Notes: a model not told the origin generated them from the sequence alone. DNA of 39,475 nt from Trachelipus rathkii (GCA_015478945.1 JABUQX010126019.1:1-39475), one strand, 5' to 3'. Positions 14,058 to 26,884 are shown, counted from the stretch's first letter. Numbers and translations: made by a program.

Positions 14058-14291
14058 ATGAGAGACGAAGAAGTATTGAATAGAGTGAGTTTGAATAAAA
14101 ATAGAGAAAAAAAACGTTTCTCTCGTTTTCGTAGACATAATAGAGAATCGCACTTTTGTAAGAAAATGAAAATTGAGCCTGAGGCAGTAACCAATGAATT
14201 GAGAGTGAGATGGTGGATGGATAAAAAGCACATAGAAAAGTTTCTTGTCAAGTGTTATAGACCGAATACCGAATACAATGGAAAAGCATAG
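14058..14291 (+). pseudogene. Possible LINE polyprotein C-terminal tail (relic)
   Basis: A 77-codon open frame begins MRDEEVLNRV. This resembles the segment that follows the reverse-transcriptase domain in many arthropod LINE polyproteins, where a D.VRNEEVL.RV word is common. The rest is strongly basic, with FSRFRR at residues 22-27 and LRVRWWMD further on; the latter could correspond to the family's RGRP.RW.D word. These are family comparisons from memory, and the similarity is short and imperfect. The frame lies in a purine-rich block (about 13.87-15.0 kb), consistent with a G/A-rich coding strand. The overlapping minus-strand frames are shadows. Confidence 0.3.
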
Positions 14292-14299
14292 AAGACACT

Positions 14300-15800
14300 C
14301 AATATCGGTCAAATGCAAATTACGAAATAGAGGATGGGTAGCCTGACAATGGTCTAGTGAGCATTTAATTTATAGAACACATTCAGTGAAGACTGTTCGG
14401 TACAGATAGATGCGTGCTCCAATTCGATAGATAATATAGATGGTCTAAAGGAAAAGATGTAGAGAGGAGTGAGTAGAGAATTATAAAAGGTTACAGCTAA
14501 TAAGAAAGGCATAAGGAAAAGGAAATGAAGACCTATTACAAGTCCATCCAGCATGGTACGACGCAAAAGATAATGGCGCCCTACAGGAGAGCATCCTGCA
14601 CAAGGTAAATGGAAAATCAGAAGTCAAAAGAGTAAATTTTTTCATCAATAATTAATTGAGAACAGACGATTACAAACTGTAGTAAAAAGTGCAGCAGGAA
14701 AGCACAAAGTCATAGATTATACTAGCCAGAATTAATCATTAATCCATACATGATACAACCTTAAGAATTCAGTAAGCATCTGAAAGTGATAATGTTAAGA
14801 GTCTATGTTAGTAGATCAGAGATATACTAGATAGGTGCAAGAAATGATATTACATCGTCTTCAAGTCGCAGCTTAAAGTATCAGATTTTATGATAGCTTG
14901 TGAAGCCATGATCCACATGAGAAGGAGACACAGACCTTCAAGGTGCCAATTCACATGCAGGTGGGAGGCATCTGAGCTGGATTAGTCAGAAATGAGAGTG
15001 TTGCTTTGTCACCCGTGTATCAATTACAATAAGAAAGCTGATTTGAATAATGACACCATTTCTGCTAAACGAATTTATCTGAACGACAACTATACATCCA
15101 CTTTATTCTTAGCAAATGAGTGATTATACGAATTAACACCAATACTGTTAAAGAACCTACATTTAAGGAAACAAACACATAAAAATTAGCAGAGAAACAA
15201 GATTTCCGTAACCTATGGAACGTTTCACGACGTCTGAAAAAGAACGCCGAATCGTTGCGGTCATTCAAAAAATTGATAAAATCAGAAGTTGTGATCTCTT
15301 GCAAATACGACCTCGATCTGCTGGATGAAACGAGATAAAAAAAATAACATTTAAACACACGGATAAATTAAGGTAACTGCGATATGTAGATCGAAGAAAT
15401 TAAAGAAGGTTCAGCATCGCGAGAAGTCATTGATAATTAAGAACGATATATACATATTGCGACACTTAATGAGACGTTTCAAGTCTATTAACCGAAATTA
15501 AACCGACTATTGATGCAGCCAAAAATAATGCTGATCTGACGTATACCGCTTAATGCTAATGCGAAGTCTTACTAGCTCAACCTGAAATCCTCAAATTTTT
15601 ATAGTCAATTCCATATTTAGAGCATCTGGATCAAAAGCCATGTCAAAATATTGGAACGACGTAGGCGATATGCGAAGTACACGTACAAAGCTCTGTGAAT
15701 CCTTCTTGATCATTTTCCTGTAACGACAAGCCTTGGTAGTAATAAGATCGTTCAGTACTATAAAACGAATACTACGGATTCAGAGAGACTAAAATAATTA
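14300..15800. other. Purine-rich degraded sequence without a recognised gene
   Basis: On the + strand around 15170-15340 a frame stays open for some 55 codons. It reads as plausible protein (FRNLWNVSRRLKKNAESL near 15200-15255), but I cannot assign it. The antisense 97-codon frame at 15065-15358 looks like a shadow. The segment may belong to the same old element as the LINE-like tail at 14.06 kb, but no motif ties them together. Confidence 0.25.
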
Positions 15801-16099
15801 AGTAAGGCACAATAGACATTGAAAGAAAATATTTGTAAAATGTTTGCATTTATAAAGAATGTGAGTGATGCTCTGATATATTTACAAAAATCACGAAGAG
15901 ATGTTTCCAACAACAAATTCAAGAAGTACTTGTATGTCCGAAGTAAGAAAATATATTTATCTTCGTCGAGACTACAAACGAATCCTCATTAATTTCTCAC
16001 CTTTAACCATAAGGTGAACATACTTACGTAGTTAAAGTTATATACTTCTTTATATAGATACAAAAAGCATTAGAACAGACCCGTAACCGAAGAATAGAC

Positions 16100-17810
16100 T
16101 GTACATATTATATAACTAATATTATATAATTTATAATATATATAATAATATAATATATTTAATAAATATTACTATAATATTTATAGTAAATATATATTAT
16201 AATTTATATATTTTATAATTTATATATTAAATGTAATATTAATTATAATATTAATATTATAATAAGTATATATATATAATAATATCAATTGTTTTTACAA
16301 CACATTTACTAGAACTAAAATTTTAATATAATTGAGCGAGAAATATATTAAAATGATGAAAATTAGGAAAAAGCTAGAGTTAGTAGAGTAGGATGTAATA
16401 AAAGTAAATGATAGTTCATTACTCGTATACACGTGCTACATAATATTATATATCATATAGAAAAAAAACTAGGGGCATCAGGATTAGTCAAATACTTTAA
16501 TACATATGAGATGAATTCGAATAACTATAGGTATTTAAGAATATTTTCCAATAATAATTACTTAGAGTTGCATGATAAGCTTAGCCGACATATCTGTTAA
16601 TAATATATATTACTATATACTATGAAATCTAATAATAGTGATTGGACTTAACCATTTATAGTTGACTCTGAGATAGAAGGGTCCACTTTATCCTTTATTA
16701 ATATTCATATGAAACAGGTTGAAATTAAGATGACGAGCTTCTATTATAAATATTACCGAGCAAAAGTACTATATAAAGGTTATTTACCAAGATAGTTATT
16801 CTAGAAGGTAAGTAGAGTAAAATTTAATAGATTATTTATCATAAAAAGTTATATTAAATATAATATATATATATTATATATATAATTAATATTTATTATA
16901 TTATATAAATTAAAATATATTATAAATTATACTATTAATATTAATAATATTATTATAATAATTATTTATATATATATAATATTATAAAAATATCATAATA
17001 ATTAGATAATTAATATAAATTTATATATAATAGTAAATACACTTATATATAATAATATTAAAATGTATGATAAACTTATATAATTATATTATATATATTA
17101 ATAAATATTAATTATTTAAATAATTATAAGTATATTAATATATATATAATATATATATAATTATATTAATAATATATAAATTAATATAATCACAGATAAT
17201 TAATATATAATTAAATATATATATATAATATATATAATTATATATTATTAATATAATATGATAATATAGATAAATAATATATAATTATTAAAATTTATAA
17301 TATATTAATTATATATATAAATAATATTATATATATATATATATATTATAATTTACAGGTAATTAATCTGTAAATTATTATATCAAATTTTTTTAAAGTT
17401 TGCTAGATATTTTGAAAAAAATATAATAATCTAGTTATAATGAATGTAGAAATAATTTCATATGTAGTAATATGAATAAACTTGTACTAAAACAACTTTA
17501 AATTTAGAGTTTAAAAAATATTTTTATTCAGTTATATAAGATAAATAAATAATTATATATATATATATTAATATAATAATCATATAATAATATAATATAT
17601 ATATATTATATATATATTAATAGTATTAATTATAAATATATAATAAAAAAATATATATTTAATCTATTATACTTTTTACCAAAGATCATATTTTCACTAT
17701 ATTTAGAAAAAGTCAAATATAACTAATAAAATACATTAAAATTTTAATATATATAATATAATAAAATTAATTTATATAAAAAAAAAAAAATAATATTTTA
17801 CTTTCGTATT
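16100..17810. repeat. Extreme A/T low-complexity desert
   Basis: Nearly all of this stretch is A or T, with only short mixed segments (about 16300-16850 and 17380-17540). It contains many runs of alternating TA, TAATAT words and self-complementary stretches, and an A-run of about 13 at 17778-17790. There is no gene. Such DNA is prone to slippage, assembly error and hairpin formation. Confidence 0.75.
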
Positions 17811-20280
17811 ATCATCTAATTAAATTTGTTTTGAAAGGTTCAAACGCTGATCGTGAATAAATTATTAAATAAAGAGCCCTATATTTTTATCACAACTATA
17901 AAGATTATTACTGGTTATATTATCTGAGCGATATTTACGTAATCAAAGAAATAACTAATAAGATCATATATATATATAGCGTGAACAAGTGACAAGATAA
18001 ATAATCATTACTTATAACTTTTTAATTCTTTAAGTAATCTAGTTAATGACCTTATTTACCCCGCAGCTCGTAAAAGGCCCCCGGAAAGAATAAATCGTGA
18101 ATAAGATAAACACTGCAGGTGGATGATAGGGTGGTATGTAGTCGAATATCCCGAAGTGAAGTGGGGAACGAGGCGAGGAAATGAGCTACAGGGTGCGCAG
18201 TGTGGTAAGATCCCAGGCGCTGGGACATCAAATATCCGCTCAATCAACGCGGGGACCACGGAATAAATATACTTACTCGAGTCCAGCGACATCATCGAAA
18301 ACTCAAAAATTGAACACCAAAGACTGCACCCAAAACTATAAATAGGTCTAGTTCGCCAAAAAAAAAAAGGCTAGATCCATAAATAAGAGTTAATAAGTTG
18401 GACTGTCCGACTAAATGTGAATAAAAACACCTGTAGAATATAAAATAGAGTAAGAAAATAATTCGAAATTAGTTTTCATAGTTGCAAAAAATGCTTTTAA
18501 ATAAAGGCCAAGCGTAGCCAACAGTTTGTGGAGGACCGGAATAGAGTATTTATATAGCCTAAACTTGGGCACCATTATGGTATGTTTATGCATACTAACT
18601 TTAATTTTATTATTTCCTCTTGCTAAAGTAATTTTACTCTCTATATAAAAAATACTTCTTCTTTCGGTATTTAATCTTCTCTATTCATTTAAAAAACTTA
18701 TAAAATACATCTTACAATATCTCACTCATCTCTCAAGCTCAATCTCAGTCTTTCTTTTATTTCTCCTCCTCTATATAACAATATACCCTAATAGTACCAT
18801 AATATAGTCGTAAAATTATCCTATATATAATCTATACTTCTCGTATTACTCGAAGATTTCATTCACGCATATCTAACAAGGGCAAGCTTCTTACTTTACC
18901 CCATCTCATTCACTTATGTCTCACTTAGTCTCTTTTAGTATAGTAAGATACTACAACACTAACATTAATAACTAGTACTACTCTTATGCCGTACCAAGTC
19001 AGCAATTCATAAAGAGTAGGGAGATACACTAGGGAGATAGGCAGAAGGTTCTTAACTTACCGACTGTACAACAATTACTTAAGAGTGGGCCACTGAAACA
19101 GGATCAAATTATCCATAACTAATATCTCTAAAAAAATCTAATCTTCATATACATATCAGATCTCGAGACGAGAATAATCCATACTAATAACAATCGAAAC
19201 TTTATGTACATCGAACGTACGTCCGATGCTTGTCATCGCGTTTAACATCGACGTTTTCTACTATCGTAAGTGGAGCGCTATAACTATTAGGTAAAACGAA
19301 AAAAGAAAATCTACATAGAGGTATAATAAATAAACTTGTGCACAACCAAAAACTTTGAAAATCATGATATTCATTCTGACACATCATTAAAGACGAAAAA
19401 TGGCACACAGCATTAAGTATTAGTGGTATATATAGGAATTATCGTTCATCTAACCCCTAAGCATAATATTAACATAATAATACACACAAAAGGAACACAA
19501 TTGGGTAGATTCTACTAGTAAGTTACGGCTACATACAAACATGTAAGCATAGCCCAAATTTCGAGAGAAAAATTCGTTGATACTCTAAGTTATCATTGCG
19601 CTTGAGGAGGCTGATTCACGTTGACGGAGCATTTTCTTACTCTCGCTTAGATTCGTCAAACTTCACCTCTAAACTTAAGTCACTTACATTTTAGATAAGT
19701 ATGACTGTAACTTCCGTTCAAATTGCGTAGAAATAGCTCTACACTATAACGAATACATATATTGTCACTCAGATATTAATTTAGCAGTCGAAATAAGATA
19801 GGTCTGATCACCTCTCCACGTAGAAAGTCCAACGTTATATAGTATGCTTTATTGTTGTTACTTTAATAATGGCGCTTTAAGCTCACATTATCTATTTTAA
19901 TATTTAATTCAATACTAATATTATTGACTTATCGTCAATCATAAGACCTTATGTCATATAATAACGTATATACCGAGTTATTTTCTTTACTAACTACTGT
20001 TATAGTAATGATATATTATACCTCTTGTTAATATGAAGAAGAATCTTTGGACCGAATGGATTGCATCGTGTAATGATAGGATAACAATTTTAGCTATAAA
20101 TATTTTTAACAATAAAATTTTTTATTTAAAAATACTTAGATTATTATTGTTATAGTCATATATAACACAGTATAATATATTCATTGAGCATACTATAAAA
20201 GCATCTACAACCAATGGATGAACATAAATTTATATGTACTTATAAACAATAATAATCTATAATTATCGACTTACCCAAAA
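17810..20280. other. AT-rich intergenic DNA with a GC-richer patch at 18.05-18.27 kb
   Basis: No gene is supported. The patch at about 18055-18270 has clearly higher GC and is G-rich on the + strand (GTGGGG, GAGGCGAGG, GGTGCGCAG). Its antisense frames on the minus strand have no domain. The composition and one + strand word (EEMSYRV, near 18178-18200) loosely recall the LINE seen at the right edge of the window, but the match is too weak to call. The segment 18600-18960 is pyrimidine-rich on the + strand. Confidence 0.35.
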
Positions 20281-22020
20281 ATATATATATATATATTAAT
20301 AAATATATGTAATATATAATATATATTAATAATACTTAATGAATAATAAATTATAATAATTTAATTATTTATATATATATTTACACGCATATAATATCAC
20401 CACTATCACCATCAACCATTCAATCCGCCATAACCATAGTGCTGTCGCTTCATTACCGCTGATAAAATCTTAATGGAACACTGTTTGCTCTATAATCAGT
20501 CAGTGTATATCTACATGATCCATTTTTATATATACTTATTATTATTATATTGTATATATTAATTTCTTATAGCTGATGTTAATAGCATAATAAGGCAAGT
20601 ATGAATACTAAACTATATACTATACCAATATAACAATATACATACTATCACTAACCTATCTAGCCAGCTACAAACTCAGTCATCAATACGTTATCGTATA
20701 AAACACGTAATTCATTAGTATTAGGCTTAGGCATAACATGACTTTCACATAGTAATTAACTACATATATAACTATTTAACAAATGTAACACATATTTTCA
20801 TTTTATATGATGGCACTATATAGCAGCATATCTAAGTTTTGTTATAACATATAGTTCATAGCTCTATATCAAAAATCATAAGGATGATCACAGGTTAAGC
20901 CGCTTACTACTTTTAAATCATATATCTAAGTATGTCTTATAGGTAATACTTGTCCCATCCAATGCAACATATAATCCGGTTAGTATCGAAAGTACTAATA
21001 CACCTAACTCTAATAATATTATTGTAATCTAAGCAATATACCTCCTCATATTCGTAATAGATATAAATAGATAACTGAGCTAACTATAAAACAAATTTTC
21101 CCCTACTTACTAGAATTACTATCAGCTAACGATTTATAATGTAGTATTCATATATAAATAGCTTGAATTAGACTGCTAAAATAAAGTACAAAATATCCTT
21201 TACTGTAATACTTACTAATAATACTTTTATATCTAAAATTGACCATAAACATAAGCGTAACAAAACTTAAACTCTATACTACATACTACCAGTCATATCA
21301 TAAGCATAACCTAACTTAACCAATTGTCTACCTTTATTCTAATATTAGATCATATTAGATTACGTAAATACCTAACCTTTATCAAGTATAATATTAAATA
21401 CCAAAGTAAATGTACATAAAACTATACTCTCCATAAACATAAACTATAAACTATCCCATATTTCAAACATAGCGGTCCAACCGATATACACGAATATAAT
21501 ACTTATACATTACCTTCTTATACACTCAAATACTATTTGATAATAAACAATAACAGTTTAGTCCGTTAAATATCTAATATACCTATAATACATAAATGAT
21601 GATACTATACGAATAGTCTATTTATCTAGGAAAACTTTAAAATTTAACGATCAATACACTAAACGAGATCACATCACACACACATGCTATAAAATACATG
21701 TCATGAATTGATATAATAAGTTAACATATATTCGAATCAATGATTTAATTATCAGTATATTCACGTACATATTAATATTGTTGACGTAAATTCGCATATA
21801 TTATATTATATATATAAATAATATTATATACATAAATACGTCAATACTAATACCTATCGTTTATATCAGATTACTAAAATTCTAATCTATCTTATATCTG
21901 ATCTTCTCTATATATTACTATTCATTATCGTATATACATATACCTCCTCTCTTATACCTATACTATCTTAGTATATTATAGTCGTCTCATACTATAATTA
22001 ATCTATACCTTAATATATCT
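20280..22020. other. AT-rich intergenic block, C-rich and G-poor on the + strand
   Basis: No gene is supported. A TA/TAATA patch occupies about 20279-20390. From there to 22020 the + strand is visibly C-rich and G-poor. No frame of note is open and no transposase or RT motif was found on either strand. The block ends abruptly at the GC-rich hairpin at 22034-22064. Confidence 0.4.
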
Positions 22021-22033
22021 CATCGTGCGTACT

Positions 22034-22064
22034 GCCAGGCGGGTGGGCCAGTGTGGCCCCTGGC
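22034..22064. repeat. GC-rich stem-loop inside AT-rich DNA
   Basis: Two nested stems can be drawn: GCCAGG (22034-22039) with CCTGGC (22059-22064), and GGGCCA (22045-22050) with TGGCCC (22054-22059) closing a GTG loop. The two arms compete for one base at 22059. The hairpin sits in an island of about 60 bases (22024-22082) of very high GC, surrounded by sequence that is mostly A and T. It may be the terminal or 3' untranslated hairpin of an otherwise unrecognisable mobile element. Confidence 0.6.
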
Positions 22065-22084
22065 TCCTCCTCGTCCTCTCTCTG

Positions 22085-23700
22085 AAATAACGATCATGCT
22101 ACGTATCGCTATTTAACCTCAACATTGGTACAACCTAATATGAATACGAAGATATATACATTTTAAAACACATAATTTATCAGGTAAACTTCTATTTTTT
22201 TTTCAGAGTGTTCAATCTCATATATACTACCCTATACCCTTGGTTTTAACCAATGTCATGTAGTAATAATCACGCCATATTATTATCACATGAGGAAGAT
22301 AGGTCTAATCACTTTACCAATATGAGTACATGATATTGTAAAGAATGTAGCCAATGATGTATCTTTTTCATCTTAATAAGCGTTAAGGATATGTTAATTC
22401 ACCGATATTTAGTACCTATTTTCAATACCGTAACTATATTTAATATCTCCTTTTAAGTTGTAATACATTATCATTAATTTAATATATTAGTATTACTATT
22501 CCTTTATTCATACAATAGTATATAACTACGATTAATTAATATGTTTATAATGTAACGATGTATTAATGTTTAGCTTGAGCATTTTGCATTGAAATTAGGA
22601 ATAAACCAGTAATATTTGATTGATTTTTTTATTGAAATATTTATTGATAGTTGTTATTATAAATGTCACTCGAATTATAAATTACGCCTAAATGGTTTAT
22701 TGACGCATAATCAGATAATCTTTGAGACTATGGCCACCCCATAAAAATACGGTACAAATGAAGAGATCCGTAATCGGACATACCGGAAGCCCCTCGTATC
22801 CCTCACCAATTCTACGTATGTATTATTATCAGTCCTTCTGAGATCCTTATGAATCTTATTATCTATTGCTAAACTACATACATTATTTTTTTTTTATTCT
22901 TATTATCAATGTTGATGTAAATAATATCCTATTATTTAATGCATCAGAAAAATCGTTAACATATACATGCACCTCATATCCCTCTACTCTCTCTCCAGTC
23001 AATCTCCTACTTGCTCCTATTTAAAGATCACAAATTCATAGTACATGACACTGATCATATCCCTTGTAAGTGTCTTGTATACCCTAACTAACCTAGCATT
23101 ACCGAACATTTTCTATCGTATCAATAGTGCTAACATAATTAAGAAGCAGAGTATATATCGAACTAAATATTCTTAACAAATGTAAATGTAATTTCCCTCA
23201 TTTGTTAACTAGTGCAGTTTCCAGATTTTTCCTCTTTTTTACCATTCGTTAGTAATCGGCCATCGTGTTTCCTTTCCATCTTCCTTGGTACCTTTGTTCC
23301 AAACCTATCCATTTCATTTGAAATCTTTCTCATTGCTCCTCGGATACTAGCTACCAAAATCTACCATAACCGAACATATCTAACCTATTGAACTACGAAT
23401 AAATGTTAACATTAATAAAGTTTCATGCTTATCAATGGTAAGTAACCTAGTATTGCCTAGCAAAATTTAACCTAACATACCCTTACCTGGCAATATCTAT
23501 CAAACTATTTAACAAAGTATTTAACCTGTCAATTGGTGTTAAAATAATATTGCATAGTCTAATATACAAGCATAATTTAAAATTTAATCCAACTTTAGCG
23601 TATACCTTCACAGATTTCTTTGCACACCCCAGCAAACTCTCTTACCTAGCAAAACTTTACCTAAGTGGACTTAACCTAATTCAATATATGCCTAAATAAC
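22085..23700. other. AT-rich intergenic DNA with degenerate AACCTA-type repeats
   Basis: No gene is supported. Between about 23080 and 23690 short words such as TAACCTA, ACCTAGC and TTAACCT recur irregularly. They resemble the degenerate AACCT-type short repeats seen scattered in many arthropod genomes, and are not a true telomere array. The rest is ordinary AT-rich sequence. Confidence 0.4.
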
Positions 23701-23746
23701 AGGGGCGACTCGTGTGTAGGAGCGATGGAGCGACCGCTCCTCCTTC
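23700..23746 (+). mobile_element. hAT-like transposon terminus (one end only)
   Basis: The sequence begins CAGGGGCGACTCG, very close to the CAGGGGCGGCTCG start I associate with a common class of animal hAT-type elements. It is followed by the expected sub-terminal GC-rich hairpin: AGGAGCG near 23718-23724 pairs with CGCTCCT near 23734-23740. The eight bases before it (CTAAATAA, 23692-23699) would be the target-site duplication. I could not find the opposite terminus (an inverted CGAGTCGCCCCTG followed by the same eight bases) anywhere to the right, so the element is truncated, rearranged, or its other end has decayed. No hAT transposase is readable inside. Confidence 0.5.
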
Positions 23747-24190
23747 ATTAAGCGTAAATTCTTGATATTTTAACATTAAAAACACCAATTGTTTCAATTT
23801 ATCGATAAATGAGATAGAATTCTAAATTCTTAATATTGTCTTGTACTATAATTGTACTGTATAAACGATGAATTCTAATGTGTAATAAGATAGAAATTTT
23901 AATAAAACATACTATAATGCAGTAATGTAGTTTTTTTTTAAATTCATTTATAGAAGAAGTCGGGAGAGCGAGCGAAATCATTTTTTTGTTCAGTGTTACT
24001 ATAAATGTATAAAAAAAATCATCGCGTCGGCAGCAATACAGAGAGTTGTAAAATATAACTAGTTTGGGGCGATAGTCGTATTCGAGCCTTGTTTAACTTG
24101 TTCGACAGGATTTATTATTTTATGATTATTCATTAATTAATTATTGTTAATTAATTATTATATGTATTATTATATATTATTATTCATTGA

Positions 24191-24350
24191 TTATTATTAT
24201 TATTATTATTGATTATTATTATTATTATTATTATATAATATATAATTAATATTTATTATACTATATTATATATATATATATATTCTATATATATATATAT
24301 ATATTAATATATTATAATTATTATAATATATATATAATATATGGTATGAA
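24191..24350. repeat. (TTA)n microsatellite grading into (TA)n
   Basis: TTA units repeat with one interruption between about 24191 and 24233. A/T-only sequence follows, including two runs of alternating TA, to about 24350. The array lies between the hAT-like terminus and the LINE and could be an ancestral tail or simply local slippage. Confidence 0.75.
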
Positions 24351-24399
24351 TTAATACATCCACTAAATATATATCATAATATTAAGTGTGCGTTAGTGA

Positions 24400-25108
24400 C
24401 AGTTGTGTTTATTACGAGCTCCAATGAATGTGTGTAGTTTATATCGTTTTGGTTATTTTTTTTTTTTTTTAATTAAGTGTGTTTTGTATATTTATAAGGT
24501 TGTGCCCTTTTTTTAAGTGGTTAAGCTATTATGGTTTTTAATATTGAAGAATCTGATGTATACCTTATAAATAGATAAGTTATCCGTTTTTTTTAATTTT
24601 TTGAATTTAAAGCTTTTATTGTTAAATGAGCAAACTTATGGTTAGTTTTTAGGATTGGGCAGTAGAAAGCAATACGTAGTTTAGCTAAGTACTTAGTTTC
24701 ATGTTTTTTTATTTTTTATTAATTTTTCCTCGACTTCTTTTTAACATTAGTTTGTTGGCGGTTTACTGTATTTGAATATCCGTTTATTGATAATAGCATT
24801 TAACCAGTTTTTTTAGCTTCCACTTTTTAGTTGATCAAGTGTATTTTTTATTTTCTTTTTTTTTGGGTATTCAATTTTTAGAGAGTGGGAGAGTGTGCGA
24901 GCGTTTGATGAGACTTTCGGATAGTCATAATTTAGGTATATTTAACTGTAAAAATATAGGTTAGCGTATTTTTAATCATATTTCCCAAGGTTTTTAAATT
25001 TAGGTTTAGCTTATCGAATAACGTTTATCCTCGTTCTCTATTTGGGGGTTTTTATCTGTTGTTTCTGTCTGTTCGCTCTCTTTTTGTGTTGTGGCTGTTG
25101 TGCGATGT
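24400..25108 (+). other. T-rich stretch upstream of the LINE, possible 5' untranslated region
   Basis: This stretch has no open frame of note. It is T- and G-rich on the + strand with many T-runs, unlike the A/T-symmetric DNA around it, and runs directly into the first recognisable coding word of the LINE. It could be the LINE's 5' untranslated region or internal sequence of the hAT-like element whose terminus is at 23.70 kb. I cannot separate the two. Confidence 0.3.
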
Positions 25109-25142
25109 ATGATGGCGAAATTGCGCAGGCGCGGGCTTTATA

Positions 25143-25960
25143 TTGAACTTCACCAACATCCGTGGTCTAGCACTTCTAACTTATGCATCCGTAGAATCAC
25201 ACCATCTCTCAACTCTATAACCTTTACATAATATTGTGTGGTTTTGAGTTCTGAGAACACCGCAGATGGGCTAAGAATTCATCCTCTAAATCTTAAATAT
25301 CCAAACTATAACCTTATTTCAAATTCCGTCCTGAAGGTGACGTATGGTGCCTAATGTAAAATCATAAACATTCCGTAACACGTCTCGATGAATCGATTGA
25401 ATCTTCCTAAACTTCGATATTCCTATGGCTTTACAAATCTTTCTTCCTTCTAACCACAATATCTTGTGGCTTCTTGTACTCGAGTTCACCCCTCTAACAG
25501 AACAGACACTCACGCCCTTTTTTGATTGAGGCCGAGCAGTACTTCTCTAAGACTTAGTTTTATCAAATCTTTCTCCCGCGCAGGGGTGTTAACACCGCTA
25601 TCTCAGAGATAACTGGAGGGTCCTCCTATTTTAGGATTTCAACATGTACCCAAATAACACTGAATTATGTTGGGGTCCTGCTCATATGCGATCTTGGTGG
25701 GAGGAGGCTCGTAAATCGTCAGTGCATTCTCAACGATCTGCAGCACACTAAATCATTATAAGAAACCGCCAAACATCAACAATTGCCGGAGTCAGGTCCT
25801 AACACAATTGTCATGGACACCACTTGACGCCTATGTTGTCACCACTATAGCGCTTCTACTAATGTTAAAATATGGACCAGAGTCATGTTCTCGCTCCTAT
25901 TCGGGAAGATATCATTGACCACAGCCATATTATATTCTCTTATGTTTTAATACTTTTCTC
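25143..25960 (+). pseudogene. LINE A endonuclease domain (broken)
   Basis: In an intact element this AP-endonuclease-like domain nicks genomic DNA to prime reverse transcription. The opening word FTNIRG at 25149-25166 corresponds to the family's N.RGL.SN start. Further on, a frame near 25275-25320 reads YPNYNLISN, matching the conserved PGY.L word. The segment APIREDIIDHSH at about 25893-25928 (inside an ATG frame 25872-26087) carries the D-H pair normally written SDH; the serine is replaced by isoleucine. At least three frame changes and several stops interrupt the domain, and the middle (about 25500-25860) is poorly readable. The minus-strand frame at 25319-25513 is a shadow. Confidence 0.75.
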
Positions 25961-26880
25961 TCCAACAGCTCATCCTGCCCTACTCGTTTTTTTTCTGGCA
26001 ACTGTTGATCGGCAGAAAACACATGAAGATCGCCGAGTTGGGGGGCATTGGCTGTTGCATTCTAACGCTTACTATAATTTGGAATGACTCGATTATGTAC
26101 ATTCTGTGACCCAGTTTCGACTCTGCACCGAAGAAAGCAGGTTGGAGCTGTAATCAGTTAGACTGAGGGGAAATAAGCATAGCGAAAGTCACTTCCTTCA
26201 TTCCGACTAAATCTTTCTCTCCTCAACCCATCCATATACAAACGTGCTTGTCTCGTGGCCATTCAGGCTGAGACAGTGCGTATCGGGAGTGGAAAAATTC
26301 CGTTCTCCTATCAACTCTTGCTAATTTCCATTCGGCTAGAATCGTTGCAGGGATTACATCTTCGACGAGCAAGAGCGGGCTTTCATTAAAACGAAAGTGC
26401 GCTATAACCTCCTTGGTTCTCCTACTGACAAAATCTTTCTGGCCTTTTGCAAAAACATATCCATGGACCGAGAGCAATCTGTGAGTAGAATCCTTTGCTT
26501 GCCATCATCTATATTCGCTTCTATGGTCTGCCGTGCTAATTATCCGCAACTCGAAAGTTCAATACTCTTTCGTCCTCGCTCATATCTTTCACTCTAAAAT
26601 CAAGCCCCACTGGGACGATCTGGCACCCTCCACTGCTCCATTCTTCGTCCTCCAGGTGTCCTATGCCTTTGCTCTCGTGAAAATGTACATTAACGATGCG
26701 GGGTACAGTGGGCTTCCTGAAGAGGTCTAAACGCGAACGTTAGTGTAAGGCGGGTGGACCGAAGAGCATTCCTCTGGCCCGTTGAGTTTTTGCAGAGGAA
26801 GGTGTGTCTCCTGCCCATTCGGACCGCCACTCGTCTCAACTATATCTTCTCCTCTAGGTCGTCAATACTTAACACTTGTT
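25960..26880 (+). pseudogene. LINE A linker between endonuclease and reverse transcriptase (broken)
   Basis: Across shifting frames this part reads as the basic linker of the family. SFIPTKSFSP lies near 26192-26222. It is followed by CLSRGHSG and DSAYREWKN, a segment that in intact relatives reads roughly acidic/basic 'CS.AV..RD.AY..W'. After that come frames with FHSAR and a conserved-looking KTKVRYNLL...SPTDK stretch near 26387-26430. The 66-, 65- and 82-codon + strand frames at 26397-26597, 26533-26730 and 26754-27002 are successive pieces of the same broken polyprotein rather than separate genes. The minus-strand frame at 26223-26477 is antisense. Confidence 0.7.
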
Positions 26881-26884
26881 CCCC

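Noticed and set aside
14045..14318. Two overlapping minus-strand frames of 68 and 88 codons
   Set aside because: They are Phe/Leu/Ser-rich shadows of the purine-rich + strand frame at 14058-14291.
18052..18295. Two overlapping minus-strand frames in a GC-richer patch
   Set aside because: No domain, mutually overlapping in different frames, and explained by local composition.
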